A stretch of 64,000 bases of DNA. It comes from SIG299 sp045531955 (GTDB taxonomy: Bacteria; Bacillota; Clostridia; Lachnospirales; Lachnospiraceae). Below, in pieces: positions 8,619-17,242 of the stretch. Positions within the stretch are counted from its first letter, which is position 1, and the number at the start of each line of letters is the position of its first letter. A program made the position numbers and the translations under genes. Where the stretch lies: positions 124,001 through 188,000 of the forward strand of contig JAZSFC010000001.1 in NCBI GenBank assembly GCA_045531955.1. The letters run 5' to 3'. The notes under the pieces are model-generated. The model searched no databases. It was not told the origin of the DNA and saw only the letters and a list, made by a program, of their open reading frames with translations.

Positions 8619-10502
8619 ATGAATATACAAATGCAGATTTGCGGTATGATTATTTTAATTGTATTGGCTGTTTTTTATAAAAGTAACAGAACATTAAAAC
8701 TCTATTCCGAAGGAATTTTTTTCTGGGTAATGATTGTTGCCACGACCAGTCTCAGCCTGGATATTTTATCTCTGATTGCAATTGAATATCGTCAGATGTT
8801 ACCGCTTATTTTGGTACATCTGATATGCAAAACCTATATTATTTCCCTTATTTGGATGGGAATGAGTGGTACATTTTATGTACTAACGGAAGTTTTATCA
8901 AAGACAAAACATCAATTGTTAATTCGGGCAATGATAATTACAACCAGTATTCAGGGGCTTATAGTTTATGCATTGCCGATATATATTCACGAAGAAGGAA
9001 AAGAAGTATTCACATACGGCCCGGCGGTACTGTGTGTTTATTTGTTTGCACTTTTGTATGTAATTGCTACCCTTGTAATAATTATTGTTTACCGTAACAG
9101 GGTCAGCAGGCGCAGACGATTTGCGGTAAGCCTTTGGATGATTATGTGGATTATTGCGGCAGTTGTCCAGTTCCTAAATAATGAACTGCTGCTGGTAGGA
9201 TTTGCAACCGCAATGGGCGTGTTAATTTTACTGGTAATTATGGAAAATCCGGAGTCTAATCTGGACAGACGGCTGGGTTGCTTTAACTCCTATGCTCTGT
9301 CTGAATATGCAAAGGAGTTATTCCGAAATAAGAAAAAATTCAGTGTATTAAATTTAGCTTTTGGCAATAAGAAACTGCTGGAGGATAATAAAACCTATGC
9401 GGAAGAAATGCTGCGGGGAATGTTAAATGCAGTAAGCCACAGAAAAAAGGTACTGGCATTTAAAAATACAAATGGGGATATTGTTTTTATCAGTGACGAC
9501 GGTGACGGATTGTATCGGTTAGGCCTTGATATTTTAGCCTATTTTACAAAGGACATGGAATGGCATAAAGAAACAAGCCTCTCTTTGGTAAAAAAGTGTG
9601 ATTCCTTTGCTGATGCAGAGGAACTGTTTGGTTTTCTTAACTTCCTGCATACGGAATATGTAAATGAGAAAGAAAGAGTGCTTCCTGTTGGGGAAAGCAT
9701 CATTGACAAATATAAAAAGAAGTTTGAAATTGAGCAAATGATTACGGATGCGTTGGCGGAAGACAGAGTGGAAGTGTTTCTGCAGCCGATTTATTCTACA
9801 GAGGAACATTGTTTTACTTCTGCGGAGGCATTGGTACGTATCCGCGAAAAGGATGGCAGTCTGGTTCCGCCGGGATTATTTATTCCGGTGGCAGAAGAAA
9901 GCGGTCAGATTTTAGAATTAGGGGAGCGGGTGTTTGAAAAAGTATGCTCCTTCCTGAAAAACAGCGAAGCATTGAAACTGGGACTCCGGATTGTAGAGAT
10001 AAATCTTTCGGTAATTCAGTGTGAAAGAAGAGATTTGGCGGAGCGTCTGATTGCCATTGCTGATAAATACGAAGTTTCTCCGGAGTATATTAATCTGGAA
10101 ATTACAGAAACAGCATCTATCAGTGCCAGAGCAACCTTGCTGGCCAATATGAAGAAACTGATGGAATACGGATTTAAGTTTTCCTTAGACGATTTTGGAA
10201 AAGGCGAATCCAATCTGATGTATGTGGTAGAAATGCCGGTATCCATTGTGAAACTGGATTATGATTTAACAAAAGCTTTTTTTGGCTCTTCCAAAGCAAA
10301 ATTGGTGTTACGTGCTGTAGTAAGTATGGCTCACGGCATGGAACTGAAACTGGTGGCAGAGGGAATTGAAACAAAAGAAGAATTAATCAGTATGTGTAAG
10401 GAAGGTATTGACTACATTCAAGGATTCTATTACTCCAAACCGCTTCCGATGTGGGAGTATCTGGAGTTTTTGAAAAAAAAGCAAAATGAAGAGGAGAACT
10501 AA
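8619..10502 (+). CDS. Membrane EAL-domain cyclic-di-GMP phosphodiesterase
   Basis: 627 aa. Residues 1-~206 form about seven membrane helices. About 210-360 is a diverged GGDEF-like region without a GGDEF signature. About 375-620 is an EAL domain with E-A-L-V-R (Glu403), N-L-E-I-T-E-T, D-D-F-G-K-G-E-S-N, K-L-D-Y and E-G-I-E-T, so the catalytic metal ligands look intact. EAL enzymes hydrolyse c-di-GMP to pGpG. It lies 33 nt after the uracil permease and 2 nt before pyrK, inside the pyrimidine run, with a strong AAAGGAGG site. The membrane half could sense an external signal; the link with pyrimidines is unexplained. Confidence 0.9.
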   Translation: MNIQMQICGMIILIVLAVFYKSNRTLKLYSEGIFFWVMIVATTSLSLDILSLIAIEYRQMLPLILVHLICKTYIISLIWMGMSGTFYVLTEVLSKTKHQLLIRAMIITTSIQGLIVYALPIYIHEEGKEVFTYGPAVLCVYLFALLYVIATLVIIIVYRNRVSRRRRFAVSLWMIMWIIAAVVQFLNNELLLVGFATAMGVLILLVIMENPESNLDRRLGCFNSYALSEYAKELFRNKKKFSVLNLAFGNKKLLEDNKTYAEEMLRGMLNAVSHRKKVLAFKNTNGDIVFISDDGDGLYRLGLDILAYFTKDMEWHKETSLSLVKKCDSFADAEELFGFLNFLHTEYVNEKERVLPVGESIIDKYKKKFEIEQMITDALAEDRVEVFLQPIYSTEEHCFTSAEALVRIREKDGSLVPPGLFIPVAEESGQILELGERVFEKVCSFLKNSEALKLGLRIVEINLSVIQCERRDLAERLIAIADKYEVSPEYINLEITETASISARATLLANMKKLMEYGFKFSLDDFGKGESNLMYVVEMPVSIVKLDYDLTKAFFGSSKAKLVLRAVVSMAHGMELKLVAEGIETKEELISMCKEGIDYIQGFYYSKPLPMWEYLEFLKKKQNEEEN

Positions 10503-10504
10503 TC

Positions 10505-11287
10505 GTGGCAGAAAAGAAAAAAGTACGTGTTCCGATTATCCGTATGGAACAATTAGAGGATGCAATTTACGACATGACAATTGAAGAAAAGGAAATGGCG
10601 GCAGCTGCTAAGGCGGGTCAGTTCCTTTCTCTGTATTTAGATGATGAGAGCAGACTGCTTCCAAGACCAATCAGTATTTGCGGCATTGACAAAGAAGCAG
10701 GCACTATCCGCATGGTGTTCCGTATTGCCGGAGAGGGTACCCGTCAGATTTCCTGCTTGAAGGCAGGTGATTCCATTGAAGTTCTGGGACCTTTGGGCAA
10801 TGGTTTCTTTGATACCGAAGATAAGGTTTCCATGGTTATCGGCGGTGGTATCGGTATTCCTCCGATGCTGGGTCTTGCTAAGAAGCTTCATGCAGAGGGC
10901 AAGAAGGTGATTGCAGTACTTGGATACCGTGATGCAAAGAATTTCCTTGCAAAGGAATTTGAAGAAGTGGCAGAGATTGTCATTGCTACAGAGGACGGAA
11001 GTGTGGGTGTAAAGGGTAATGTTATTGATGCCATCAAGGCAAAGGGACTTACCGCAGATACAATATATTCCTGTGGACCAACACCGATGCTTCGCGGAGT
11101 AAAGGCGTTTGCGGGAAGTGCAGGAATTGCCTGCCAGATATCCTTAGAAGAAAAGATGGCATGCGGCATCGGTGCATGTCTTGCCTGTGTATGCAAGAGC
11201 AAGGAAAAGGATCATCACTCCAACGTAAATAACAAGAGAATTTGTAAGGACGGTCCGGTGTTCTGGGCGCAGGAGGTGGAGCTGTAA
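10505..11287 (+). CDS. pyrK: Dihydroorotate dehydrogenase B, electron transfer subunit
   Basis: 260 aa, normal for PyrK. It passes electrons from dihydroorotate oxidation by PyrD to NAD through FAD and a 2Fe-2S cluster. The FAD domain has R-P-I-S-I-C near residue 55, the NAD-binding region is G-G-G-I-G-I-P-P-M, and the cluster cysteines lie in C-G-I-G-A-C-L-A-C-V-C with a final R-I-C-K-D-G-P-V-F. The start is a GTG two bases after the EAL stop, with AGAGGAG upstream. It overlaps pyrD by one base (TAATG), so the two subunits are coupled. Confidence 0.95.
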   Translation: MAEKKKVRVPIIRMEQLEDAIYDMTIEEKEMAAAAKAGQFLSLYLDDESRLLPRPISICGIDKEAGTIRMVFRIAGEGTRQISCLKAGDSIEVLGPLGNGFFDTEDKVSMVIGGGIGIPPMLGLAKKLHAEGKKVIAVLGYRDAKNFLAKEFEEVAEIVIATEDGSVGVKGNVIDAIKAKGLTADTIYSCGPTPMLRGVKAFAGSAGIACQISLEEKMACGIGACLACVCKSKEKDHHSNVNNKRICKDGPVFWAQEVEL

Positions 11288-12189
11288 TGAATACTAAAGT
11301 TAATATTGCAGGTGTAGAATTTAAGAATCCGGTAACGGTTGCTTCCGGTACCTTCGGCTCCGGAATGGAATATGGTGAATTTGTAGACTTAAACCGTCTG
11401 GGTGCGGTAACCACAAAGGGTGTTGCCAATATTCCATGGGAAGGCAATCCAACCCCTCGAATTGCGGAAACCTATGGCGGTATGTTAAATGCCATTGGTT
11501 TGCAGAATCCGGGCATTGACGTGTTTGTCAACAGAGATATTCCATATTTAAAGCAGTACGATACCAAAATTATTGTAAATGTATGCGGACGTTCCGAGCA
11601 GGATTACTGTGAAGTAGTAGAACGCCTGGCAGACCAGCCGGTGGATATGCTGGAAATCAATATTTCCTGTCCAAACGTAAAGCACGGAGGTATCGCCTTC
11701 GGTCAGGACCCTAAGCTGGTAGAAAAGATTACTTCTGAACTTAAGAAACGTGCTAAACAGCCGGTGGTAATGAAATTAAGTCCAAACGTAACCGATATTA
11801 CCGAAATGGCAAGAGCAGCAGAAGCAGGTGGTGCGGATGCCTTGTCCTTAATTAACACACTTACCGGTATGAAGATCGATATCAACCGTCGTACCTTTGC
11901 TATTGCCAACAAAACCGGTGGTATGTCCGGTCCTGCGGTAAAGCCGGTGGCTGTCCGCATGGTATATCAGGTGGCAAATGCTGTAAAACTTCCTATCATT
12001 GGTATGGGTGGTATTGCAACCGCGGAGGATGCCTTAGAATTTATTATGGCAGGTGCAACTATGGTTTCTGTTGGTACCGCAAATTTCCACAATCCTTATG
12101 CAACCCTGGAAGTTATCGAAGGAATTGAAAATTACATGAAGAAATATAATGTAGCAGACATTCATGAACTGATTGGATGTGTAAAATAA
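11287..12189 (+). CDS. pyrD: Dihydroorotate dehydrogenase B, catalytic subunit
   Basis: 300 aa, class 1B. FMN enzyme making orotate from dihydroorotate. The catalytic cysteine is in N-I-S-C-P-N (class 1A/1B; class 2 has Ser). Other landmarks are A-S-G-T-F-G near the N-terminus, P-V-V-M-K-L-S-P-N and G-M-G-G-I for phosphate binding. It partners PyrK directly upstream. Followed by a strong terminator shared with the convergent dCMP deaminase. Confidence 0.96.
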   Translation: MNTKVNIAGVEFKNPVTVASGTFGSGMEYGEFVDLNRLGAVTTKGVANIPWEGNPTPRIAETYGGMLNAIGLQNPGIDVFVNRDIPYLKQYDTKIIVNVCGRSEQDYCEVVERLADQPVDMLEINISCPNVKHGGIAFGQDPKLVEKITSELKKRAKQPVVMKLSPNVTDITEMARAAEAGGADALSLINTLTGMKIDINRRTFAIANKTGGMSGPAVKPVAVRMVYQVANAVKLPIIGMGGIATAEDALEFIMAGATMVSVGTANFHNPYATLEVIEGIENYMKKYNVADIHELIGCVK

Positions 12190-12198
12190 GTAGAGAGA

Positions 12199-12226
12199 AG
12201 GCGGGCCATTATGACCCGCCTTTATT
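12199..12226. terminator. Bidirectional terminator between pyrD and dCMP deaminase
   Basis: AAGGCGGG-ccattatga-CCCGCCTT stem with T-rich flanks on both strands, between convergent genes. Confidence 0.85.
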
Positions 12227-12234
12227 ATCTGTGA

Positions 12235-12723
12235 TTAATATCCCATGGTTCCGGAAATGGATTCGTCATTTACTATCCAGTCCTGAACTTGAATGATACG
12301 GTATTCGTTTTCTGTATCACGGACGATTACTGTTTCGATTCCTGCGTTAATAATCATGCGCTTACACATAGAACAGGAATTGGACTTTGTAATATATTCG
12401 CCGGTATCTACTTCTCGGCCGGAAAGATAAATGGTGCTGCCAATCATTTTTTCACGCTCTGCACTGATGATTGCATTGGCTTCTGCATGTACACTACGGC
12501 AAAGCTCATAACGTTCACCACGCGGAATATTCATTTGTTGGCGAATACAGAATCCTAAGTCGCTGCAGTTCATTCTGCCGCGGGGAGCACCTACATAGCC
12601 GGTGGAAATAACCTCATCGTTTTTTACAATAACTGCACCATAGCGCCTTCTGAGGCAGGTGGCTCTTTTAGATACTACATCTGCCAAATCTAAATAATAG
12701 TTGATTTTATCCCGACGTTCCAT
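12235..12723 (-). CDS. dCMP deaminase (ComEB-like)
   Basis: 162 aa zinc deaminase. The catalytic motif H-A-E-A-N-A-I is near residue 84 and the second zinc pair is C-S-M-C (~118-121). G-Y-V-G-A-P-R-G and N-C-S-D-L-G-F-C are typical of deoxycytidylate deaminase. It converts dCMP to dUMP for thymidylate synthesis. It is encoded convergently within the pyrimidine gene group, so it has its own transcription from the pyrE side. Confidence 0.9.
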   Translation of the reverse strand: MERRDKINYYLDLADVVSKRATCLRRRYGAVIVKNDEVISTGYVGAPRGRMNCSDLGFCIRQQMNIPRGERYELCRSVHAEANAIISAEREKMIGSTIYLSGREVDTGEYITKSNSCSMCKRMIINAGIETVIVRDTENEYRIIQVQDWIVNDESISGTMGY

Positions 12724-12820
12724 TCTTAATCCTCCGTGAAATAATCTTTGATTTTATACTATCAATATTCCAAAGCTTTGTCAAACGTTTTGGAGCGTGC
12801 TGTTATTTTTATTTCCACAG

Positions 12821-12849
12821 TTGAAAACATTTTGTATTTGTGCTACTAT
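12821..12849 (+). promoter_or_regulatory. Probable pyrE promoter
   Basis: TTGAAA, 17 bp, then TACTAT (an overlapping TATAAT starts 3 bases later), about 35 bp before the pyrE start. Confidence 0.55.
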
Positions 12850-12882
12850 AATTTCAGAAAAAACGGAAGGATGGATTTATAA

Positions 12883-13563
12883 ATGGAAGCTTACAAAAAA
12901 GAATTTATTGACTTCATGGTAGAAAGCAAGGTATTAAAGTTTGGTGATTTCACCTTAAAGAGTGGTAGAAAGTCCCCATTCTTTATGAATGCAGGTGCTT
13001 ATGTAACCGGTTCCCAGTTAAGGAGACTCGGTGAGTACTATGCAAAGGCAATTCATGACAATTACGGTGATGATTTTGATGTTTTATTCGGACCTGCCTA
13101 TAAGGGTATTCCGATTAGTGTTGTAACAGCAATTGCATACAGTGAGTTATACGGCAAGGAAGTACGTTACTGCTCCGACCGTAAGGAAGAAAAAGACCAC
13201 GGTGCAGACAAGGGAAGCTTCCTCGGCAGCAAGCTTCAGGACGGTGACAGAGTTATCATGATTGAAGATGTTACCACCTCCGGTAAGTCCATGGAAGAAA
13301 CTGTACCAAAGGTAAAGGGTGCTGCAAATGTAGAAATCCTTGGCCTTATGGTTTCTTTAAACCGTATGGAAGTTGGTATGGACGGCAAGAAGAGCGCTCT
13401 AGATGAAATCAAAGAAAAGTATGGTTTCGAAGCCCGCGCTATTGTTTCCATGGCAGATGTGGTTGAATGCTTACACAATCAGCCATGCAACGGCGAATTG
13501 CTTATCGATGACGCTATGAAGGCATCCATCGATGCATATTATGAGCAGTATGGCGTAAAATAA
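12883..13563 (+). CDS. pyrE: Orotate phosphoribosyltransferase
   Basis: 226 aa. Transfers ribose-5-phosphate from PRPP to orotate. The PRPP loop is V-I-M-I-E-D-V-T-T-S-G-K-S near residue 123, and F-G-P-A-Y-K-G-I-P lies at ~68. F-T-L-K-S-G-R-K-S-P near the N-terminus is the PyrE signature. The start follows GGAAGGATGG. It is transcribed alone or with the small membrane protein 36 nt downstream. Confidence 0.95.
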   Translation: MEAYKKEFIDFMVESKVLKFGDFTLKSGRKSPFFMNAGAYVTGSQLRRLGEYYAKAIHDNYGDDFDVLFGPAYKGIPISVVTAIAYSELYGKEVRYCSDRKEEKDHGADKGSFLGSKLQDGDRVIMIEDVTTSGKSMEETVPKVKGAANVEILGLMVSLNRMEVGMDGKKSALDEIKEKYGFEARAIVSMADVVECLHNQPCNGELLIDDAMKASIDAYYEQYGVK

Positions 13564-13599
13564 TTTGGAAAGAGATTTCTCTCGGAAAAGGAGTAGTCT

Positions 13600-13758
13600 A
13601 TGGAAAAAGTATATGTAACCATGAAGAATGCAGGCATCTTTAATGTGGTAGTGGGAATTGTAATGGCCATTGCCGGTGTTGCAGCAGCAGTAGGCGGTGC
13701 ATTTGCTATAGTGCACGGTGCTAAGCTGTTAAAGAGAAAATCTGAAATTATGTTTTAA
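13600..13758 (+). CDS. Small single-helix membrane protein, 52 aa
   Basis: Starts at the ATG at 13,600 behind AAAAGGAG, 36 nt after pyrE. It reads MEKVYVTMKNAGIFNVVVGI and then a long Ala/Gly/Val hydrophobic segment (~13-41) ending in a basic tail K-L-L-K-R-K-S. Coding is supported by the strong ribosome site, uninterrupted frame and the terminator just after the stop. No family is recognised with confidence. Similar tiny proteins are common in Lachnospiraceae, and a membrane regulatory or toxin-like role cannot be judged from sequence. Confidence 0.7.
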   Translation: MEKVYVTMKNAGIFNVVVGIVMAIAGVAAAVGGAFAIVHGAKLLKRKSEIMF

Positions 13759-13762
13759 ATGC

Positions 13763-13804
13763 AGGAGGTTGTCGGGACGAAAGCTTGGCAACCTCTCCTT
13801 TATT
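13763..13804 (+). terminator. Rho-independent terminator
   Basis: GGAGGTTG ... CAACCTCTCC stem with loop of about 17 nt and a TTTATTT tail, after the small membrane protein. Confidence 0.75.
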
Positions 13805-13830
13805 TAATCCAAATGTAGGTGGAAATAAGA

Positions 13831-14520
13831 ATGAGAATCTATTTGTGTGATGATGAACAAAAAATTAGGGATGAAATTATTGCTGTTGTGGCGGAAGTTT
13901 TACCGAAAGCAGATGTGAAGCAGTTTTCTGGCGGAAGCTCGCTACTGGAGCAAATGAATCAAGAACTTTGTGATATTCTTTTATTAGATATCGATATGCC
14001 TAAGCTTTCCGGAATGGAAGTGGCAGCAAGGCTTACGGAGCTTCCGAAAAAACCGTTACTTGTTTTTGTTACAAACCATGATGAACTGGTGTATGAAAGC
14101 TTCCGCTATCATCCGTTTGGATTTGTAAGAAAGCAGTTCCTTGGTAAAGAACTGGGCAAAGTGTTAAAGGACTGTGTGGCAGAACTGGAACAGGGAAGAA
14201 AGCATTTCAATTTCCGGGCAGAAGGAAAGGAAGTGTGTCTGCTTTTATCGGAGATTTTCTTTTTCGAATCGGAAGGTAATTACTTAAAGGTGTATACGGA
14301 AAGCGGGGAATACCGTTTCCGAAGCACGATTACAGCTGTGGAGAACTCCTTAGAGAAAGATGGATTTATCCGGGTACATAAGGGCTTTTTGGTGAATCAG
14401 TGTGCTATCCGTTTATTTGGGACAGAAGCAGTGGAACTGACAAACGGCAGCTCTCTTCCGGTTGGGAAAACCTATGCAGAAGAGGCCCGGCAGCAGTTTA
14501 TGAGGTATTTACGGTCATGA
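13831..14520 (+). CDS. LytTR-type response regulator
   Basis: 229 aa from the ATG at 13,831, which has AGGTGG eight bases upstream; an in-frame GTG 12 bases earlier is the alternative start. The receiver domain has D-D-E near the N-terminus and the phospho-acceptor Asp in L-L-L-D-I-D-M-P-K. The C-terminal ~100 residues are a LytTR DNA-binding domain (F-F-E-S-E-G-N-Y-L-K-V; F-I-R-V-H-K-G-F-L-V-N). It overlaps the histidine kinase gene by four bases (ATGA) and is followed by an ABC exporter, the usual arrangement for sensing and exporting a peptide or antimicrobial. Confidence 0.93.
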   Translation: MRIYLCDDEQKIRDEIIAVVAEVLPKADVKQFSGGSSLLEQMNQELCDILLLDIDMPKLSGMEVAARLTELPKKPLLVFVTNHDELVYESFRYHPFGFVRKQFLGKELGKVLKDCVAELEQGRKHFNFRAEGKEVCLLLSEIFFFESEGNYLKVYTESGEYRFRSTITAVENSLEKDGFIRVHKGFLVNQCAIRLFGTEAVELTNGSSLPVGKTYAEEARQQFMRYLRS

Positions 14521-15257
14521 TAAGAAAAAAAGAGTTGCAGCAGAAACTGGAGCAGGAAAAAGAAAAGTATGTGGCGTTGTTTGAGAAGGAAGCGGAGTTA
14601 CGATATCAATATGAAAAGCTGCTAAAAGAAACGGAGGAAATGCACTCTCAGGAGGCTGAACTTCGGGAACTTCATCAGAATGTGCGGCAGCTTAAGCACG
14701 ATATGAAAAATCATCTGATGGTGATGACCTCTTATTTGAATTCCGGGGAATACGATCAGGCAAGGGCGTATACATCAGAACTTCTAGATAAGTTCAGCAC
14801 AATGCACAGCTATATCGAAACTGGCAATGTATTGCTGAACCACATTCTCAATGAAAAATTGTCTTATGCTAAATCTATGGGAATTTTAGTAAAGGCAGAA
14901 ATTGAAAATCTGGCATTTGCAAAGATGAACCGGATGGATTTTTCGGCATTGCTTTCCAATATGTTAGATAATGCCATTGAGGCGCTTTTGAGGGAAAAAG
15001 AGGAAGAGTTATCCCAAAGACTGCAGATGCAGGTGGTGATTTCTGCACAAAGGGGGTATGAAACCATTTGTGTGAAAAATCAGATCTCGGACTCTGTTCT
15101 TGTAAACAATCCAAACCTTGAAACCTCCAAGGAAGAAAAAGACCTGCATGGTCTTGGTGTAGAAAAAATCAAAGCAATTGTTGCGCAATACGGAGGAATG
15201 GCAGATTTTTATGAAGAGGATGATTTCTTCTGTGTGAAGGTGTTCATCCCAAAATAA
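14517..15257 (+). CDS. Soluble GHKL sensor histidine kinase
   Basis: 246 aa from the ATG that overlaps the regulator stop. The frame is open upstream inside the regulator but that part is a shadow. Residues 1-~60 are strongly charged and predicted coiled coil. The phospho-acceptor His lies in L-K-H-D-M-K-N-H (~61-68), and the ATPase has N-M-L-D-N-A-I-E-A (N box) and G-L-G-V-E-K-I (G box). AgrC-type kinases normally carry an N-terminal membrane sensor; none is present here, so the input may come from another protein, for example the exporter downstream. Confidence 0.88.
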   Translation: MIRKKELQQKLEQEKEKYVALFEKEAELRYQYEKLLKETEEMHSQEAELRELHQNVRQLKHDMKNHLMVMTSYLNSGEYDQARAYTSELLDKFSTMHSYIETGNVLLNHILNEKLSYAKSMGILVKAEIENLAFAKMNRMDFSALLSNMLDNAIEALLREKEEELSQRLQMQVVISAQRGYETICVKNQISDSVLVNNPNLETSKEEKDLHGLGVEKIKAIVAQYGGMADFYEEDDFFCVKVFIPK

Positions 15258-15362
15258 AAGCAGTTTATCCCAAACCCTTGCAAAATGTTTTTGCAGGGGT
15301 TACTTTTATTTCAGAGTATAGTTTTGGCAGTGAATATGCTGCATGGTACAAGGAGAGTAAAA

Positions 15363-16262
15363 ATGTTAAGCTTTGAACATGTAAGTAAGTTCATATTTTC
15401 TGATTTCAGCTTGCATATTCCAAGAGGCGCAGCGGTAGGGCTTATCGGCCCTTCAGGAGCAGGAAAAACGACTCTGCTTCGGCTTGCTTGTGGAATGCTT
15501 GCGCCGGAGGCAGGAGCGGTTTATACGTTGCAACGGAATCCGGTGGAGAAGAGAAGTGTGCTGAGTACACGGATTAGCTGTCTGCTGGAGCGGATGCCGG
15601 TGCTGGAGGAATCGGTAAGTGTGTTGGACAATTTGAAAAATCTGCAAATTGTGCATCGGATATCTGATAAAGAATTTGAAGCAGAGTACAGCGTTTTGGC
15701 AGACGCTTTTGGAATCCGGGAATTTGAGCACTCCACAGTGCAGGGGCTTTCTTTTGGACAGCGCAGGCGTGCGGAACTGGCAGCAGTATTACTTCACCAG
15801 CCGGAACTGCTTTTGCTGGATGAACCAACTAACGGCCTGGATGAAAATGCAAAACAGGCACTGCAGAAAGTTTTGAAAGAACGGGTACAACAGGGGATGA
15901 CACTGGTATTTTCATCCCACAACATGAAGGAGGTTTCCGATATATGTAACCGGATTATCCTCCTGGAGCAGGGAAAGCTTTTATATTACGGGGAAGAAAG
16001 CACTTTGCTTCGGAAATACGCACCGATGGATAGCATGAGACTAAAGATTGCCGGAAATATTCCTGACATGGAGGATTTGCCGTTAGAAAAATATGTGGTG
16101 GAAGGTGACGAATTGGTTCTTACATATAACTCGAACCATATTACAGCATCGGAAATTTTGGAAGAATTATTAAAACAAACTTCAGTCCGGGAGGTTTCCA
16201 TACAGAAGCCGGATTTGGCAGATGTGATTTTTGAGATAAAAGGCGGGAGGAATAACAAATGA
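15363..16262 (+). CDS. ABC transporter ATP-binding protein
   Basis: 299 aa from the ATG at 15,363 behind AAGGAGAG; the open frame extends 26 codons upstream without a ribosome site. Walker A G-P-S-G-A-G-K-T-T (~33-41), signature L-S-F-G-Q (~132), Walker B L-L-L-L-D-E-P-T-N-G. The last ~80 residues are an extra domain as in ABC-2 export ATPases. It overlaps the next ATPase gene by four bases. It lacks a permease of its own in this run, unless the two permeases serve both ATPases. Confidence 0.9.
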   Translation: MLSFEHVSKFIFSDFSLHIPRGAAVGLIGPSGAGKTTLLRLACGMLAPEAGAVYTLQRNPVEKRSVLSTRISCLLERMPVLEESVSVLDNLKNLQIVHRISDKEFEAEYSVLADAFGIREFEHSTVQGLSFGQRRRAELAAVLLHQPELLLLDEPTNGLDENAKQALQKVLKERVQQGMTLVFSSHNMKEVSDICNRIILLEQGKLLYYGEESTLLRKYAPMDSMRLKIAGNIPDMEDLPLEKYVVEGDELVLTYNSNHITASEILEELLKQTSVREVSIQKPDLADVIFEIKGGRNNK

Positions 16263-17242
16263 GCTTTATTGAAGTAACCAATGTGAGTAAACGGTTCCGG
16301 ATTAACAAAAGAGCCGGTGGAATTCCGGGGATGATTGCCAATATGTTTGTGCCAAAGTACGAGTACAAACAGGCAGTGGATGGTATCAGCTTCTCTATTG
16401 AAGAAGGTGAAATGATTGGATTTATAGGTCCAAACGGGGCCGGAAAATCAACGACAATTAAGATGCTTTCCGGAATTTTGTGTCCGGATAGCGGAAGTAT
16501 CAAGGTTGGAGGATATACGCCGTATAAGGACAGAAAAAAGTATGTGGGAAACATCGGAGTGGTGTTCGGTCAGAAATCACAGTTACAGTGGGATTTGCCG
16601 GTAATTGACAGTTTTGAACTGTTAAAGGCAATTTACCGCATTCCGGAGGAATTGTACCAAAAAAATTTAAATCGTTTTACCGAAATGCTTCAGATGGAAT
16701 CCTTTTTATATCAGCCGGTGCGTCAGTTGTCTTTGGGACAGCGTATGCGTGCGGATATCGTGGCGGCGCTTTTACATTCTCCGAAGATTGTGTTCTTTGA
16801 TGAACCGACCATCGGCGTGGATGTAGTGGGAAAAGAAACAATCCGTCAGTTTATCCGTGAACTTAATGAAACGGATAATATCACCATGATTTTTACTACC
16901 CACGATATGCAGGACATCGAAAAGGTTTGTGACCGATTGATTATCATTGATAAAGGATCTAAGGTGTACGATGGCGAACTGTCCGGTATCCGTGAAAAAT
17001 TTGGTACTACGCGTCAGCTGGATGTGGAATTCACTCAGGAATGTGAGATTGAACCGGTAGAAAATGTACAGGTAATTCCTTTGGATAACCGGAAAAAGAG
17101 ATTTGTGTTTGAAAACCGGGATGTGAAAATCGATGAACTGATGAACGAGCTTCTGACAAAATACAGTATCCGGGATATCAATATTTCTGAACCGGAAATC
17201 GAGAGTCTTATCCGTAAGATTTATAACGGGGAGGTGTCGTAA
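16259..17242 (+). CDS. ABC-2 type exporter ATP-binding protein
   Basis: 327 aa. It has an N-terminal extension to ~35 and then Walker A G-P-N-G-A-G-K-S-T-T (~60), L-S-L-G-Q-R-M-R signature, Walker B I-V-F-F-D-E-P-T-I-G-V-D and switch His in F-T-T-H-D-M. The extended N-terminus (R-A-G-G-I-P-G-M-I-A-N-M-F) and size match the ATPases that pair with PF06182 ABC-2 permeases. The start overlaps the previous stop (ATGA) and its stop overlaps the permease start by one base. Confidence 0.93.
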   Translation: MSFIEVTNVSKRFRINKRAGGIPGMIANMFVPKYEYKQAVDGISFSIEEGEMIGFIGPNGAGKSTTIKMLSGILCPDSGSIKVGGYTPYKDRKKYVGNIGVVFGQKSQLQWDLPVIDSFELLKAIYRIPEELYQKNLNRFTEMLQMESFLYQPVRQLSLGQRMRADIVAALLHSPKIVFFDEPTIGVDVVGKETIRQFIRELNETDNITMIFTTHDMQDIEKVCDRLIIIDKGSKVYDGELSGIREKFGTTRQLDVEFTQECEIEPVENVQVIPLDNRKKRFVFENRDVKIDELMNELLTKYSIRDINISEPEIESLIRKIYNGEVS

